DNA of 38,922 bases from Candidatus Dormiibacter spiritus (GCA_003244185.1 QHBT01000039.1:1-38922), one strand, 5' to 3'. Positions 8,001-16,117 are shown, numbered from the stretch's first letter. Numbers and translations: made by a program. Notes: generated by a model from the letters alone, not told the origin.

Positions 8001-8938
8001 TGGCTGTCGCCCCAGAGAGCCGCCCGCTGCCGGTTCCGCGCGTCGCGGACAGACCGATCGAGAGGACGGGAGACGAGGCCCAGAGCGCCCGGCCCCGAAT
8101 GGGCGGCAGCGGCCAGATTCTGGTCTGGGCCCTGCTCCTGATCCTGGTGCTGGCCTTTCTCTATCCCTTCGTCTGGCTGATCTCAGCCTCGCTCAAGCCG
8201 CAGGGTGAGACGTTCACCTCCTCGCTCCTGCCCCAACCACTCATCTGGCAGCACTACGTGGAGATCTGGAGCGCCGCTCCGGCGTTGCGCTGGTTCTTCA
8301 ACAGCGCTCTGGTCGGCATCCTCGCCTCAGTAGCTGTCGTCTTCTCCAGCGCACTGGTCGCTTTCGGCTTCGTCTACCAGCGTTTCCCCGGCCGCGATGC
8401 TCTCTTCGGCCTCGTGATCGCAACGCTCATGCTGCCCCAGGCGGTGGTGATGGTGCCCAAGTTCCTGATCTGGCACTCGATCCAGGTCGGCGGCACCAAT
8501 CTGGCCGCCACGCAGGTGCCGCTCTGGGCGGGCAACCTCTTCGCCTCACCTATCTACATCTTCCTGCTCAGGCAGTTCTTCCTGGGCCTGCCGCGGGACC
8601 TTTTCGAAGCTGCCAAGGTCGACGGCGCCAACCCGCTCCGGATCTGGTGGAGCATAGTCCTGCCGCTCTCCAAGCCCGCGCTGGTGGCGGTTGGCATCTT
8701 CGAGTTCAAGTCCAGTTGGACCGACCTGATGGCGCCTCTTATCTACCTGCAGAACCGCAATCTCTTCACGCTGCCGCTCGGCCTCAAAGCGTTCGTGGAC
8801 GAGTTCGGCAAGGGCGGCATCCAGCGCTGGGACCTGGTGATGACTGCCAGCGTGCTCTTCACCATCCCCATGCTGATCATCTTCTTCCTGGCTCAGAAGC
8901 ACTTCATCAGAGGTATCGCCACCACAGGCATGAAGTGA
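8000..8938 (+). CDS. Sugar ABC transporter permease (MalG/UgpE type)
   Basis: A 312-aa permease with a 35-residue Pro/Arg-rich cytoplasmic N-terminus, six membrane helices and the EAA loop DLFEAAKVDGANPLRIWWSI. The frame is open far upstream, but the true start is the ATG overlapping the TGA of the previous permease. It partners that permease and the upstream lipoprotein. No ATP-binding gene follows; such CUT1 importers often use a shared MsiK-type ATPase encoded elsewhere. Confidence 0.95.
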   Translation: MAVAPESRPLPVPRVADRPIERTGDEAQSARPRMGGSGQILVWALLLILVLAFLYPFVWLISASLKPQGETFTSSLLPQPLIWQHYVEIWSAAPALRWFFNSALVGILASVAVVFSSALVAFGFVYQRFPGRDALFGLVIATLMLPQAVVMVPKFLIWHSIQVGGTNLAATQVPLWAGNLFASPIYIFLLRQFFLGLPRDLFEAAKVDGANPLRIWWSIVLPLSKPALVAVGIFEFKSSWTDLMAPLIYLQNRNLFTLPLGLKAFVDEFGKGGIQRWDLVMTASVLFTIPMLIIFFLAQKHFIRGIATTGMK

Positions 8939-8941
8939 GGC

Positions 8942-8964
8942 GGCGGAGCAGTGATTGCTCTGCC
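8942..8964. terminator. Bidirectional terminator hairpin between convergent genes
   Basis: GGCGGAGCA-GTGAT-TGCTCTGCC: 9-bp stem (one G-T pair), starting 3 nt after the permease stop. A second stem (GTCAGG.../...CCTGAC, about 8966-8991) follows and overlaps the end of the opposing DUF3072 gene. Confidence 0.6.
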
Positions 8965-8974
8965 TGTCAGGCGC

Positions 8975-9187
8975 TCAGGCCCCGCCCTGACCCCGGCCGG
9001 TCTTGGCCTGGAGCTCGTCGATGAGCTTGGAGGCGTCAGCCTTGCTCAACTCCGGATCGAACTCGACACCCGCTTCGCGGCAGAGCGTCTGCAGGTAGGA
9101 GGCCTGCGGACCAGTCATCTTCTCATCGCCAGTGACCCACTGATCGGGGTCCTTTTCCGGGTTGCCTGGAAGCTGTTGATCAGTCAT
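8975..9187 (-). CDS. DUF3072 domain protein
   Basis: A 70-aa small cytoplasmic protein. The family pattern is clear: DQWVTGDEKMTGPQASYLQT, then LCREAGVEFDPELSKADASK and a terminal IDELQAKTGR. DUF3072 has no assigned biochemical role. ATG 9187 (MTDQQLPG) is preferred to an upstream start because a -10 box TACCTT lies 7 nt before it. It diverges from the alcohol dehydrogenase gene and converges on the transporter operon. Confidence 0.88.
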   Translation of the reverse strand: MTDQQLPGNPEKDPDQWVTGDEKMTGPQASYLQTLCREAGVEFDPELSKADASKLIDELQAKTGRGQGGA

Positions 9188-9194
9188 GAGCTTC

Positions 9195-9200
9195 AAGGTA
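9195..9200 (-). promoter_or_regulatory. -10 box TACCTT of a leaderless promoter
   Basis: Read on the minus strand, TACCTT is followed by 7 nt and then ATG 9187. It is half of a divergent promoter pair with 9260-9265. Confidence 0.5.
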
Positions 9201-9259
9201 ACCAACAGACGTTCAAAAAGCCAACCTGTTTACGTCCACGGCCCTTGACACCGGGCTGG

Positions 9260-9265
9260 TAGCGT
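9260..9265 (+). promoter_or_regulatory. -10 box TAGCGT of a leaderless promoter
   Basis: TAGCGT lies 7 nt before ATG 9273. A TTGACA (9245-9250) is also present, but only 9 bp away, so it is not a normally spaced -35. Confidence 0.5.
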
Positions 9266-9272
9266 CGCTGTC

Positions 9273-10472
9273 ATGAAAGCTGTCACCTGGCATGGTCGGC
9301 GCGACGTCCGCGTCGACAGCGTTCCTGATCCCCGCATCGAAGCGCCCAACGACGCCATAGTGCGGATCACCTCTACAGCCATCTGCGGCTCCGACCTGCA
9401 TCTCTACGAGGTGTTGGGCATGTTCATGAACGAGGGCGACATCCTCGGTCACGAGCCGATGGGCATCGTGGAGGAGGTCGGCCCGGAGGTCACCAAACCT
9501 GAAGCGCGGCGATCGCGTGGTCGTCCCCTTCGGCATCGCCTGCGGCCACTGCTACATGTGCGATCAGCAGCTCTATGCCCACCGCGAGACCACCCAGAAC
9601 TACGAGACGGGCAAGGGCGCTCGCCTCTTCGGCTACACCTCCCTCTACGGCCAGGTGCCGGGCGGCCAGGCCGAATACCTGCGCGTACCGCATGCCGACT
9701 TCGGACCCATCAAGGTTTCCGAGGGCACCCGCGATGATCGCTTCCTCTATCTCTCGGACGTTCTGCCCACCGCGTGGAAGGCCGTCGAGTATGCCGACGT
9801 GCCGGCTGGCGGATGCCTCGCCGTGTTCGGGCTGGGCCCGATCGGGCAGGTGTGCTGCCGCGTGGCGCGCCAGCTCGGTGTGGAACGGGTGATAGGGGTG
9901 GACATGGTCCCCGAGCGCCTGGAGCTGGCGCGCCAGTTCGGCGCCGAGACTATCGACGCCAATGATTCGGAGGACGTTTCGGCGGCGATCCGGAGATGAC
10001 TGACGGCCGCGGCACCGACTCCGTCATCGACGCGGTGGGCATGGAGGCTCACGGCGTCGCCGGCGCGGCTGCCAAGTTCAGTCAGCTCATGGTCAACTTC
10101 CTACCGGATCCAGCCGCGCGGAAGGTGGTCGAGAAGGGCGCGATGGATCGCCTGGACGCACTGCTCGACGCCATCGCCTCAGTGCGTCGCGGCGGCACCC
10201 TCTCCATCAGCGGCGTCTACGGGGGCGCCGTCGACCCGCTGCCCATGATGGAGCTCTTCGACAAGGGCGTTCAGGTCCGCATGGGCCAGGCGCACGTCAA
10301 GCGCTGGGTTCCCGAAATCCTGCCGCTGCTGGAGACCGACGGCGACCCCCTCGGCGTCGAGACGCTGGCCACCCATCACCTCACGCTGGATGAGGCTCCC
10401 GAGGCCTACCGCATGTTCCAGGCGAAGGAGAACGGCGCCATCAAGATGGTCCTGCATCCGGGCGTCGCCTAG
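9273..10472 (+). pseudogene. Zinc-dependent alcohol dehydrogenase with two compensating frameshifts
   Basis: Medium-chain (GroES-like plus Rossmann) dehydrogenase of the formaldehyde-dehydrogenase-like group, about 399 aa if repaired. Frame 1 runs to EEVGPEVTK; an extra A in the AAA run at 9495-9497 shifts it. Removing it continues [18 protein letters not shown]. The second frame (to 9999) holds the NAD-binding motif GLGPIG; a missing G near 9990-9993 shifts back, after which MTDGRGTDSVIDAVGMEAHG continues. Catalytic zinc residues AICGSDLH and GHEP are present. The structural zinc site has CGHCYMC, but the fourth Cys is replaced by Arg (YAHRE). Both lesions are single-base changes next to short homopolymers and the protein is otherwise well kept, so sequencing error or recent inactivation are both possible. 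Confidence 0.85.
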
Positions 10473-10518
10473 TTGACTGTAACGGTCGGACGTTTAGCAC
10501 GCCGGAGGCTCCTTGAAT

Positions 10519-10611
10519 CGGCGTTCCAGGCGCGCGGTGCCAAGGCCTGGCGCGGAGGCTAACGAGCGCATCCTAAGATGCGTGACGAGGCCTGCCAGGC
10601 CCGGAACGCCG
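10519..10611 (+). ncRNA. Candidate structured RNA element (nested stems) in the leader of the COG4280 gene
   Basis: Stems seen by eye: P1 CGGCGTTCC (10519-10527) / GGAACGCCG (10603-10611), 9 bp; P2 hairpin GGCGC-GCG-GTGCC (10529-10541); P3 GGCCTGGC (10544-10551) / GCCAGGCC (10594-10601), extended after a 4-nt bulge by AGGC (10556-10559) / GCCT (10590-10593); P4 hairpin CGCATC-CTAA-GATGCG (10567-10582). Together they form a closed multi-branched fold about 150 nt upstream of the membrane-protein gene. It does not match any riboswitch consensus I know. It could be a riboswitch, an sRNA, a terminator of the upstream gene or a MITE-like repeat. Confidence 0.5.
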
Positions 10612-10679
10612 GCATCAGCGCGCCGGTCTGGGACGTCGCATGCTGAAGATTTGGGCAACTGAGTGTCAGACCTTGCGGC

Positions 10680-10710
10680 CGCGGGAGCCGGCGCACCCGC
10701 GATTGCTTTT
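10680..10710 (+). terminator. Terminator- or attenuator-like hairpin
   Basis: CGCGGG (10680-10685) / CCCGCG (10696-10701) with a 10-nt loop, followed by ATTGCTTTT. It lies between the structured element and the next start codon, where an attenuator would sit. No sequestering partner has been shown. Confidence 0.4.
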
Positions 10711-10761
10711 CCGGCTAACCAGAATCAAATGGGCGGTTCGAGTGTTCCCGGAGGTTGAAGC

Positions 10762-11874
10762 ATGAACATTTTCGTCCTGCTTGCAACGGCAATTGCCGCT
10801 GCAGTGGAGTGGGTAGAAGCCCTCACCATCGTCCTCGCTGTGGGCCTCTTCAGAGGCTGGAAATCTGCGCTGGTCGGGATGTTCAGCGGCATTGGGGCGT
10901 TGCTTGCGCTGGTTATCGTGGTCCTGATCCTCGGGGCCAGCGCCACGAAGGCCATCCCTCTGCCAGTCGCCCGCTTCGTAGTCGGCCTGCTCCTGTTGCT
11001 CTTCGGCATCCGCTGGCTTCACAAGGCCATGCTCCGGTCGGCCGGCCTGGTGGCTCTGCGCAATGAGGACCAAGAGTTTGCGGGGCTGCATGAGGAACTG
11101 AGCGAGGCAACCGCCACCGCGACCGCCATCGATTGGCGCGGCGTTTCGACTGCTTTCAACGGAGTGCTCCTCGAGGGCCTGGAGGTCGTCTTCATCGTAG
11201 TCGCCCTAGCGGGCTTGAATAACCTTGGCGCCGCAAGCCTGGGTGCCCTGATTTCTCTCGTGATAGTGGTGATCGCCGGCATTTTCGTCCGGCATCCGCT
11301 TAGCAGGGTTCCTGAGAACCTCATGAAGTACGTCGTGGGCATCATGCTCACCAGTTTCGGCACGTTCTTCGCAGGCGAGGGACTCGGCATCGAATGGTGG
11401 CATTCCGACCTGGTCCTGCTGCCTCTCATCGCCGGCTACGGGACCGTCTCGATCATCATCGTCTGGGCACTGAGGCGGACACCAGGCCCGGCTCGCGAAC
11501 CCGCACGCGCCATAAGGATCCTGCGGGCGATAGTCGACGAGGTTTGGGGCCTCTTCGTAGGAGACGGACGGCTTGCCATCGCGACCGTCGCGGCTCTGGC
11601 AGTCACAGGCCTCATCGTGGCTCACTGGCCCGGCAACACGGAGATGGCCGGCCTACTGCTGGCGGGCGCCATCCTCGTTGCCCTTCTGATCGGGGTGGGA
11701 GAAACGTCTGGGCATGTGCGCGAACGGCGGAAGCCACTTGATCATGGCGTTCCCCAGGAAGCCGAACAGCCCGCCAGACCTTTCCCGGCGCAGGCCATCG
11801 CAAAAAGCGGGGCCCTGAAAGACCAGGAGGAGTCCCGGAACCAGCCTGCGGAGACCCGCGATGCGAAGGTCTAA
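10762..11874 (+). CDS. COG4280-type polytopic membrane protein, possible metal transporter
   Basis: A 370-aa protein with about seven to eight hydrophobic helices and a charged C-terminal tail (from about residue 320, Lys/Glu/Gln-rich). Two ExxE motifs occur in equivalent places of two half-molecules: VEWVEALTIVLAVG (Glu16, Glu19) and LEGLEVVFIVVALA (Glu138, Glu141). The second resembles the REGLE motif of FTR1 iron permeases, and the spacing suggests an internal duplication. The family is annotated only as an uncharacterised membrane protein; metal transport is my inference. ATG 10762 has GGAGG 7 nt upstream. The long structured leader suggests post-transcriptional control. Confidence 0.75.
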   Translation: MNIFVLLATAIAAAVEWVEALTIVLAVGLFRGWKSALVGMFSGIGALLALVIVVLILGASATKAIPLPVARFVVGLLLLLFGIRWLHKAMLRSAGLVALRNEDQEFAGLHEELSEATATATAIDWRGVSTAFNGVLLEGLEVVFIVVALAGLNNLGAASLGALISLVIVVIAGIFVRHPLSRVPENLMKYVVGIMLTSFGTFFAGEGLGIEWWHSDLVLLPLIAGYGTVSIIIVWALRRTPGPAREPARAIRILRAIVDEVWGLFVGDGRLAIATVAALAVTGLIVAHWPGNTEMAGLLLAGAILVALLIGVGETSGHVRERRKPLDHGVPQEAEQPARPFPAQAIAKSGALKDQEESRNQPAETRDAKV

Positions 11875-11890
11875 GGGGATGGCTGTCCGC

Positions 11891-11896
11891 TAGTCT
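11891..11896 (+). promoter_or_regulatory. -10 box TAGTCT of a leaderless promoter
   Basis: TAGTCT lies 6 nt before ATG 11903, the start of the short upstream ORF, not before the CoA-transferase start itself. Confidence 0.45.
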
Positions 11897-11902
11897 GCGG
11901 CA

Positions 11903-11983
11903 ATGCAGTCAGAGGTGGTCGGCAAGCTTCCCGCGCGCAGCCCGAGTCACGCGGCACGCACGGCCGAGAGGCAGCAGGCATGA
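11903..11983 (+). CDS. Short upstream ORF (26 aa) coupled to the CoA-transferase
   Basis: The frame begins MQSEVVGKLP and ends AERQQA; it has no known domain. Two features support it: a -10 box 6 nt before its ATG, and its TGA (11981-11983) overlapping the ATG of the CoA-transferase (ATGA at 11980). Translation of the short ORF would therefore carry ribosomes to the main gene, which otherwise has only weak ribosome-binding sequence. It may simply be a device for translating the main gene, or a regulatory leader peptide. Confidence 0.45.
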   Translation: MQSEVVGKLPARSPSHAARTAERQQA

Positions 11984-13191
11984 CTGAGAAAGGCTGCGCA
12001 GGACCGCTGGAAGGAGTCCGCGCAATCGAGCTGGGCACGCTCCTGGCGGGACCATACTGCGGCCGGCTGCTGGCGGAGTTCGGCGCCGAGGTGATCAAGG
12101 TTGAGCTGCCCGGCCGCGGTGACCCGCTCCGGGAATGGGGCCGCCACCGCTACCGGGGCCGCTCGCTCTGGTGGCCTGTGCAGAGCCGGAACAAGAAGCT
12201 CATCACACTCGACCTGCACAGCGAACGCGGCCAGGATCTGCTCCGGCGGCTGGTCGAGAAGTCCGACGTGCTGATCGAGAACTTCCGGCCAGGCACGCTG
12301 GAGCGCTGGGGTGTCGGTCCGGACGAGTTGCGCCAAATCAATCCGGGACTGATAGTGGCCCGCGTCTCCGGCTACGGCCAGACCGGGCCCTACAGCGACC
12401 GAGCCGGGTTTGCCGCGGCAGGTGAGGCGATGGGCGGGCTGCGCCACATCAACGGCTATCCCGATCAGGCGCCACCGCGAATGGGTGTCTCGCTGGGCGA
12501 CTCGCTGGCTGCCATGTTTGCCACCATCGGTGTGCTGATGGCGCTCTACCGACGCAGCGTCTCTGGCCGGGGCCAGGTGGTGGACGCCTCCATCGTCGAG
12601 AGCTGCTACGCCCTGCTGGAGTCGATAGTGCCTGAGTACGGAAAGCTGGGTGAGGTGCGGGGACCGACAGGCACAGTACTGGAGCACATCGCCCCCTCCA
12701 ACGTCTACCGCTCTCGAGATGAGAAGTGGGTGGTGATAGCTGCCAACTCACCCAACCTCTGGCAGCGCCTCTGCCAAGTGATCGGCCGCCCCGACCTGCT
12801 CACGGATGAGCGGTTCCAGACGCACTGGCTCCGGGGTCAGAATCAGAAGCCACTGGACGAGATCATCTCCGGCTGGGCGGGTGAACGGGACGCGGCCGAG
12901 ATCGACCGCCTGCTGAATGCGGCCGGCGTCGTCTGTGGGCCTGTCTACTCGGTGGCGGACATCTTCAGCGACCCGCACTTCCAGGCTCGCCGGATGCTGC
13001 TCAGCATGGACGACCCGGAGCTGGGCGAGGTCACCGCGCCGGGCATAGTGCCGAAGCTGTCGGAGACACCAGGAGAGGCGCGGTTTACGGGGCCGTGGGA
13101 ACTGGGGGCTCACAACCGCGAGGTCTACTGCGACCTGCTGGGCGTGCCGCCGGCGGAGCTGGCAGAGCTCGTGACCGCAGGCGTCGTCTAG
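11980..13191 (+). CDS. Family III (CaiB/BaiF) CoA-transferase
   Basis: A 403-aa cytoplasmic enzyme that moves CoA between carboxylic acids through an Asp-anhydride mechanism. The N-terminus PLEGVRAIELGTLLAGPYCG and the segments ENFRPGTLERWG and VSGYGQTGPYSDRAGF are family hallmarks. The expected catalytic aspartate is Asp174 in GVSLGDSLAAM. The formyl-CoA/succinyl-CoA-type substrate cannot be specified. Its TAG stop overlaps the TAG stop of the opposing histidine kinase in a shared CTAG (13188-13191). Confidence 0.93.
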   Translation: MTEKGCAGPLEGVRAIELGTLLAGPYCGRLLAEFGAEVIKVELPGRGDPLREWGRHRYRGRSLWWPVQSRNKKLITLDLHSERGQDLLRRLVEKSDVLIENFRPGTLERWGVGPDELRQINPGLIVARVSGYGQTGPYSDRAGFAAAGEAMGGLRHINGYPDQAPPRMGVSLGDSLAAMFATIGVLMALYRRSVSGRGQVVDASIVESCYALLESIVPEYGKLGEVRGPTGTVLEHIAPSNVYRSRDEKWVVIAANSPNLWQRLCQVIGRPDLLTDERFQTHWLRGQNQKPLDEIISGWAGERDAAEIDRLLNAAGVVCGPVYSVADIFSDPHFQARRMLLSMDDPELGEVTAPGIVPKLSETPGEARFTGPWELGAHNREVYCDLLGVPPAELAELVTAGVV

Positions 13192-14684
13192 GGGGCCGCG
13201 CCTTCTTGGCCAGCGCCGTTGACCGATGCCGGGTCCTTGCCAGGCAGACGCTTCGAAACGTTCTCGAGACGTGGCGCCGGAAGCCGGAGGCGGAAGGTGG
13301 CGCCCCTGCCAGCTGCCTCGTCCACCAGCTCCAGTGTCCCGTTGTGGGCGCGCGCCACTGCGGCGGATAAGGCCAGTCCCAGCCCGGCGCCGCCCGACCG
13401 ACGGCCGCGCGCTGAATCGGCGCGGGTGAAGCGCTCGAAGATTCTGTCGCGTATCCCGACCGGAACCCCTGTGCCCTGATCCGCCACCTCAAACCACCAC
13501 TCCTGCCCCCGACGAGCGACGCTCAGGTTCACCTGACCAGTCTCGGGACTGTGCCTCAGGGCATTGTCGAGTAGGTTGTCGAGCACGCGCCGCAGCAGGT
13601 CCGGGTCGGCCAGCACCAACCCCGAATCAGGGGCGTGCGCGCGAAGGTCTATTCCTCGGCCACCCGCCGTTCCCCGCCAGCGTGCGGCGACTTCCTCTGT
13701 CAAGTCGGGCACGTCCAGCGCTACGCGATTCGGCAGCAGATGGCCCGCGTCTGCCTGGGCCAGAAGCAGGAGCTGATCCGCAACCCGCCCGAGGTGCTCG
13801 AGCTCGCGCTGCACGCGCTGCAGGACCCGCTGATATTCGGTGGGGGTTCGTAGCCTGGTCAACGCCACGTCGACCTCGGTCCGCATGAGTGTGAGTGGGC
13901 TCCTCAGCTCGTGCGAGGCATCCGCAGTGAACTGGCGCAGGCTCTGGAAGCTTTTCTCCAGCCTGGCCAGCATCTCGTTGAAAGTGGCCTTCAGCTCGCC
14001 CACCTCGTCCGGAGCCGCCTGCACAGTCACCCGGCGGTGCAGCTCCTGATCGCCTATGTCGCGCGCCGCGGCCGCAATGGCGCGGACCGGACGGAGGGTG
14101 CGTCCGACGAGCAGCCAGGCCAGGACGCCGCCAGAGGCAATCACCAGACCACTGCCCACGACAAGCGACACGAGCAGGCGCTGTCTCAGAGCATCCAGGT
14201 CGACCGTGGACAGACTCACTATCACCGCAGCCTGCTGCTGATTGGGCGGATCTCCCAGCGGCTGGGCCGCGGCGTACACGCGGCGGCCACCCCCCGAGGC
14301 GTCACGGGTCTGCAGCGGGCCCACCCGCCCGCCACTGTGCAGTACGGTGGCGGCCTGCTGGCTCAGGTAAGCCGGACTCAGGCTCTGCTTCTCGGTCTGG
14401 ACCAGCAGGCCGCTTTCAGTGAACACGTCAATCTCGACCGGTTCTTGTGTGGTGGCCGACGTCTGGGGAAGCCGCCCGGCCGGATAAACCACCCGGCCAC
14501 CCTGCAGGTCGAGTCCGTTGGCAACTGCGCTCCACTGGTCGTAGAGGGCTTGGTCTGCCTGGTTGCTGCTGGGGACCGTGACCAGTTCGAAGATCGCGAC
14601 CGCGGTGACGGCTGTGGCGATGGCCAGAATTGCCACCTGAACGAAAACCAACCGTGCTCGCGTGGAGCGAAAGGCGCTGACCAT
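13188..14684 (-). CDS. OmpR-partner sensor histidine kinase
   Basis: A 498-aa membrane kinase. TM1 is residues 11-35, followed by an extracytoplasmic sensor region of about 130 residues with no recognisable fold, TM2 at about 171-193, HAMP (RTLRPVRAIAAAARDIGDQE), HisKA with phosphorylated His258 (FTADASHELRSPLTLM), and an ATPase domain with N-box LDNLLDNALRHSP, G1 VADQGTGVP, F-box ERFTRADSA and G2 GAGLGLALS. All catalytic boxes are intact. It starts 5 nt after the response-regulator stop, one operon with it. The signal is unknown. Confidence 0.95.
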   Translation of the reverse strand: MVSAFRSTRARLVFVQVAILAIATAVTAVAIFELVTVPSSNQADQALYDQWSAVANGLDLQGGRVVYPAGRLPQTSATTQEPVEIDVFTESGLLVQTEKQSLSPAYLSQQAATVLHSGGRVGPLQTRDASGGGRRVYAAAQPLGDPPNQQQAAVIVSLSTVDLDALRQRLLVSLVVGSGLVIASGGVLAWLLVGRTLRPVRAIAAAARDIGDQELHRRVTVQAAPDEVGELKATFNEMLARLEKSFQSLRQFTADASHELRSPLTLMRTEVDVALTRLRTPTEYQRVLQRVQRELEHLGRVADQLLLLAQADAGHLLPNRVALDVPDLTEEVAARWRGTAGGRGIDLRAHAPDSGLVLADPDLLRRVLDNLLDNALRHSPETGQVNLSVARRGQEWWFEVADQGTGVPVGIRDRIFERFTRADSARGRRSGGAGLGLALSAAVARAHNGTLELVDEAAGRGATFRLRLPAPRLENVSKRLPGKDPASVNGAGQEGAAP

Positions 14685-14689
14685 GCCGG

Positions 14690-15364
14690 TCAGTCAGGGA
14701 GGCGAAAACGATAGCCGACGCCCCTGATCGTGGTGAATGGGTCCGCCAAGCCTGCCGACTCCAGCTTCCGGCGCAGCCGCCCCATGTAGACCTCCACCAG
14801 GTTGCGACCGTCCTCCAAATCGAAATCCCACACATTGGCCAGGATGCTCTCGCGGCTCAGCACGCGGTCCCGGTGCAGCAGGAAGAATTCCAGGATGGCG
14901 AACTCCTTACCGGTCAGCGCAACCTCAGCGCCTTGCACCAGCACTCTGTGCGCTGCCGAGTCCAGCCTGATCGGCCCCGCATCCACGATCGCTGCGCGGT
15001 CGGGTAGATGCCGGCGGGCCAAAGCGCGGATTCTGGCCACCAGCTCCTTCAGCGCGAACGGCTTGACCAGGTAATCGTCCGCGCCCGACTCGAGGCCCTT
15101 GACTCTATCCTCCACAGCGCCGAGTCCGGTCAGCATCAGCACCGGTATGCGGAGCTTGCGGCTGCGCAGCTCTTTCACGACGGCGAAGCCATCCCGCCCG
15201 GGCAGCATGACGTCGAGCACGATGACGTCGTAGCTCACGACCGCGACCGCTGCGAGCGCCTCCTCCCCGTCCCCGGCGGTGTCGACAGCCAGGCCGAGTT
15301 CCTCGAGCCCGCGGTGCAGACTCTCGGCCAGCTCCGCATCATCCTCGACGATCAACACCCGCAT
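14690..15364 (-). CDS. OmpR/PhoB-type response regulator
   Basis: A 224-aa regulator. The receiver domain has acidic pocket EDD (7-9), phosphoacceptor Asp51 (VIVLDVMLPG) and Lys101 (YLVKPF). The C-terminal winged helix includes LTGKEFAILEFFLLHRDRVL and ends EVYMGRLRRKLE...GVGYRF. First gene of a two-gene operon with the kinase. ATG 15364 follows a TATGCT -10 box by 8 nt, so the mRNA is probably leaderless. Divergent from the DUF4232 lipoprotein, a possible target. Confidence 0.96.
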   Translation of the reverse strand: MRVLIVEDDAELAESLHRGLEELGLAVDTAGDGEEALAAVAVVSYDVIVLDVMLPGRDGFAVVKELRSRKLRIPVLMLTGLGAVEDRVKGLESGADDYLVKPFALKELVARIRALARRHLPDRAAIVDAGPIRLDSAAHRVLVQGAEVALTGKEFAILEFFLLHRDRVLSRESILANVWDFDLEDGRNLVEVYMGRLRRKLESAGLADPFTTIRGVGYRFRLPD

Positions 15365-15372
15365 CGGCGAGC

Positions 15373-15378
15373 AGCATA
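15373..15378 (-). promoter_or_regulatory. -10 box TATGCT of a leaderless promoter
   Basis: Read on the minus strand, 8 nt before the response-regulator ATG at 15364. Confidence 0.5.
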
Positions 15379-15438
15379 TCGGTGACTTCCTGAATTGAAA
15401 CGAAATCAGGCTGTTAGCGAGGGTTCAGAATGCCGCAC

Positions 15439-15444
15439 TAGCTT
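15439..15444 (+). promoter_or_regulatory. -10 box TAGCTT of a leaderless promoter
   Basis: TAGCTT lies 7 nt before ATG 15452 and decides that start over an upstream in-frame codon. Confidence 0.5.
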
Positions 15445-15451
15445 GCACATC

Positions 15452-16117
15452 ATGAAGATCAGTGTTCCGCTCTTGGTCGCGTTTGTGCTTCTCACTGCCA
15501 GCGGATGTGACATCGCGGGTCCGCATCCTCCGGTGGCAGTGAACCATGTTCATACCTCGCCGACGCCCAACGTCTCAAGCTCGCCCACACCTGCGGGCAG
15601 CGCCCCAACTGCACCAGCGCCGACCTCTCTCCCCACACCGGTGGTTGTGCCCACGCCGGGCACAACCACCGTACTTGCCAGGTGCCACACAGGCGTTCTC
15701 CTGGTCAGCTTCGCCGGCTCGCAGGGCGCCGCGGGGACCATCGTCGACACCTTCCGGGTCGCCAACACCTCAACCTCCCGCTGCGTGATCTTGGGGTATG
15801 TGGGGATGCTCATGCTCGACGCGGCTGGGCGCCCCCTCCCCACCCACGTGGTCCGCAATGGAGGCGTCTTCTCGACTGAGGCCGGCCCTTCCGGCTTCAG
15901 CCTGGAGCCCGGGACCGCCGCCTCGTTTCAGGCTGCCTGGTCCGATGTACCACATGGCTCCGAAGGTCCCTGTCCGCAGGCTGCTCAGCTCGAGGTCACT
16001 CCGCCCGACGAGTACGACCATCGCCTGATCTCAGTCAGCGGATGGAGCCTTGCTCCGTGCGGGGGCGGGGAGATCGATGTCACGCCGATCCGCGCGGCCG
16101 GCCCGGGACCCGCTTGA
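15452..16117 (+). CDS. DUF4232 lipoprotein
   Basis: A 221-aa secreted lipoprotein. Signal peptide MKISVPLLVAFVLLTASGC with lipid-modified Cys19, then a Pro/Ser/Thr-rich linker of about 50 residues, then a DUF4232 beta-sandwich (FRVANTSTSRCVILGYVGM, FSLEPGTAASFQAAWSDVP). Two pairs of cysteines in the folded part could form disulfides. The family is common on actinobacterial cell surfaces; its role is unknown. It is divergent from the OmpR-type regulator and shares its intergenic region. Confidence 0.85.
   Translation: MKISVPLLVAFVLLTASGCDIAGPHPPVAVNHVHTSPTPNVSSSPTPAGSAPTAPAPTSLPTPVVVPTPGTTTVLARCHTGVLLVSFAGSQGAAGTIVDTFRVANTSTSRCVILGYVGMLMLDAAGRPLPTHVVRNGGVFSTEAGPSGFSLEPGTAASFQAAWSDVPHGSEGPCPQAAQLEVTPPDEYDHRLISVSGWSLAPCGGGEIDVTPIRAAGPGPA

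Noticed and set aside
13911..14714. 267-aa plus-strand frame within the histidine kinase gene
   Set aside because: Antisense to HAMP/HisKA motifs; no independent signals.
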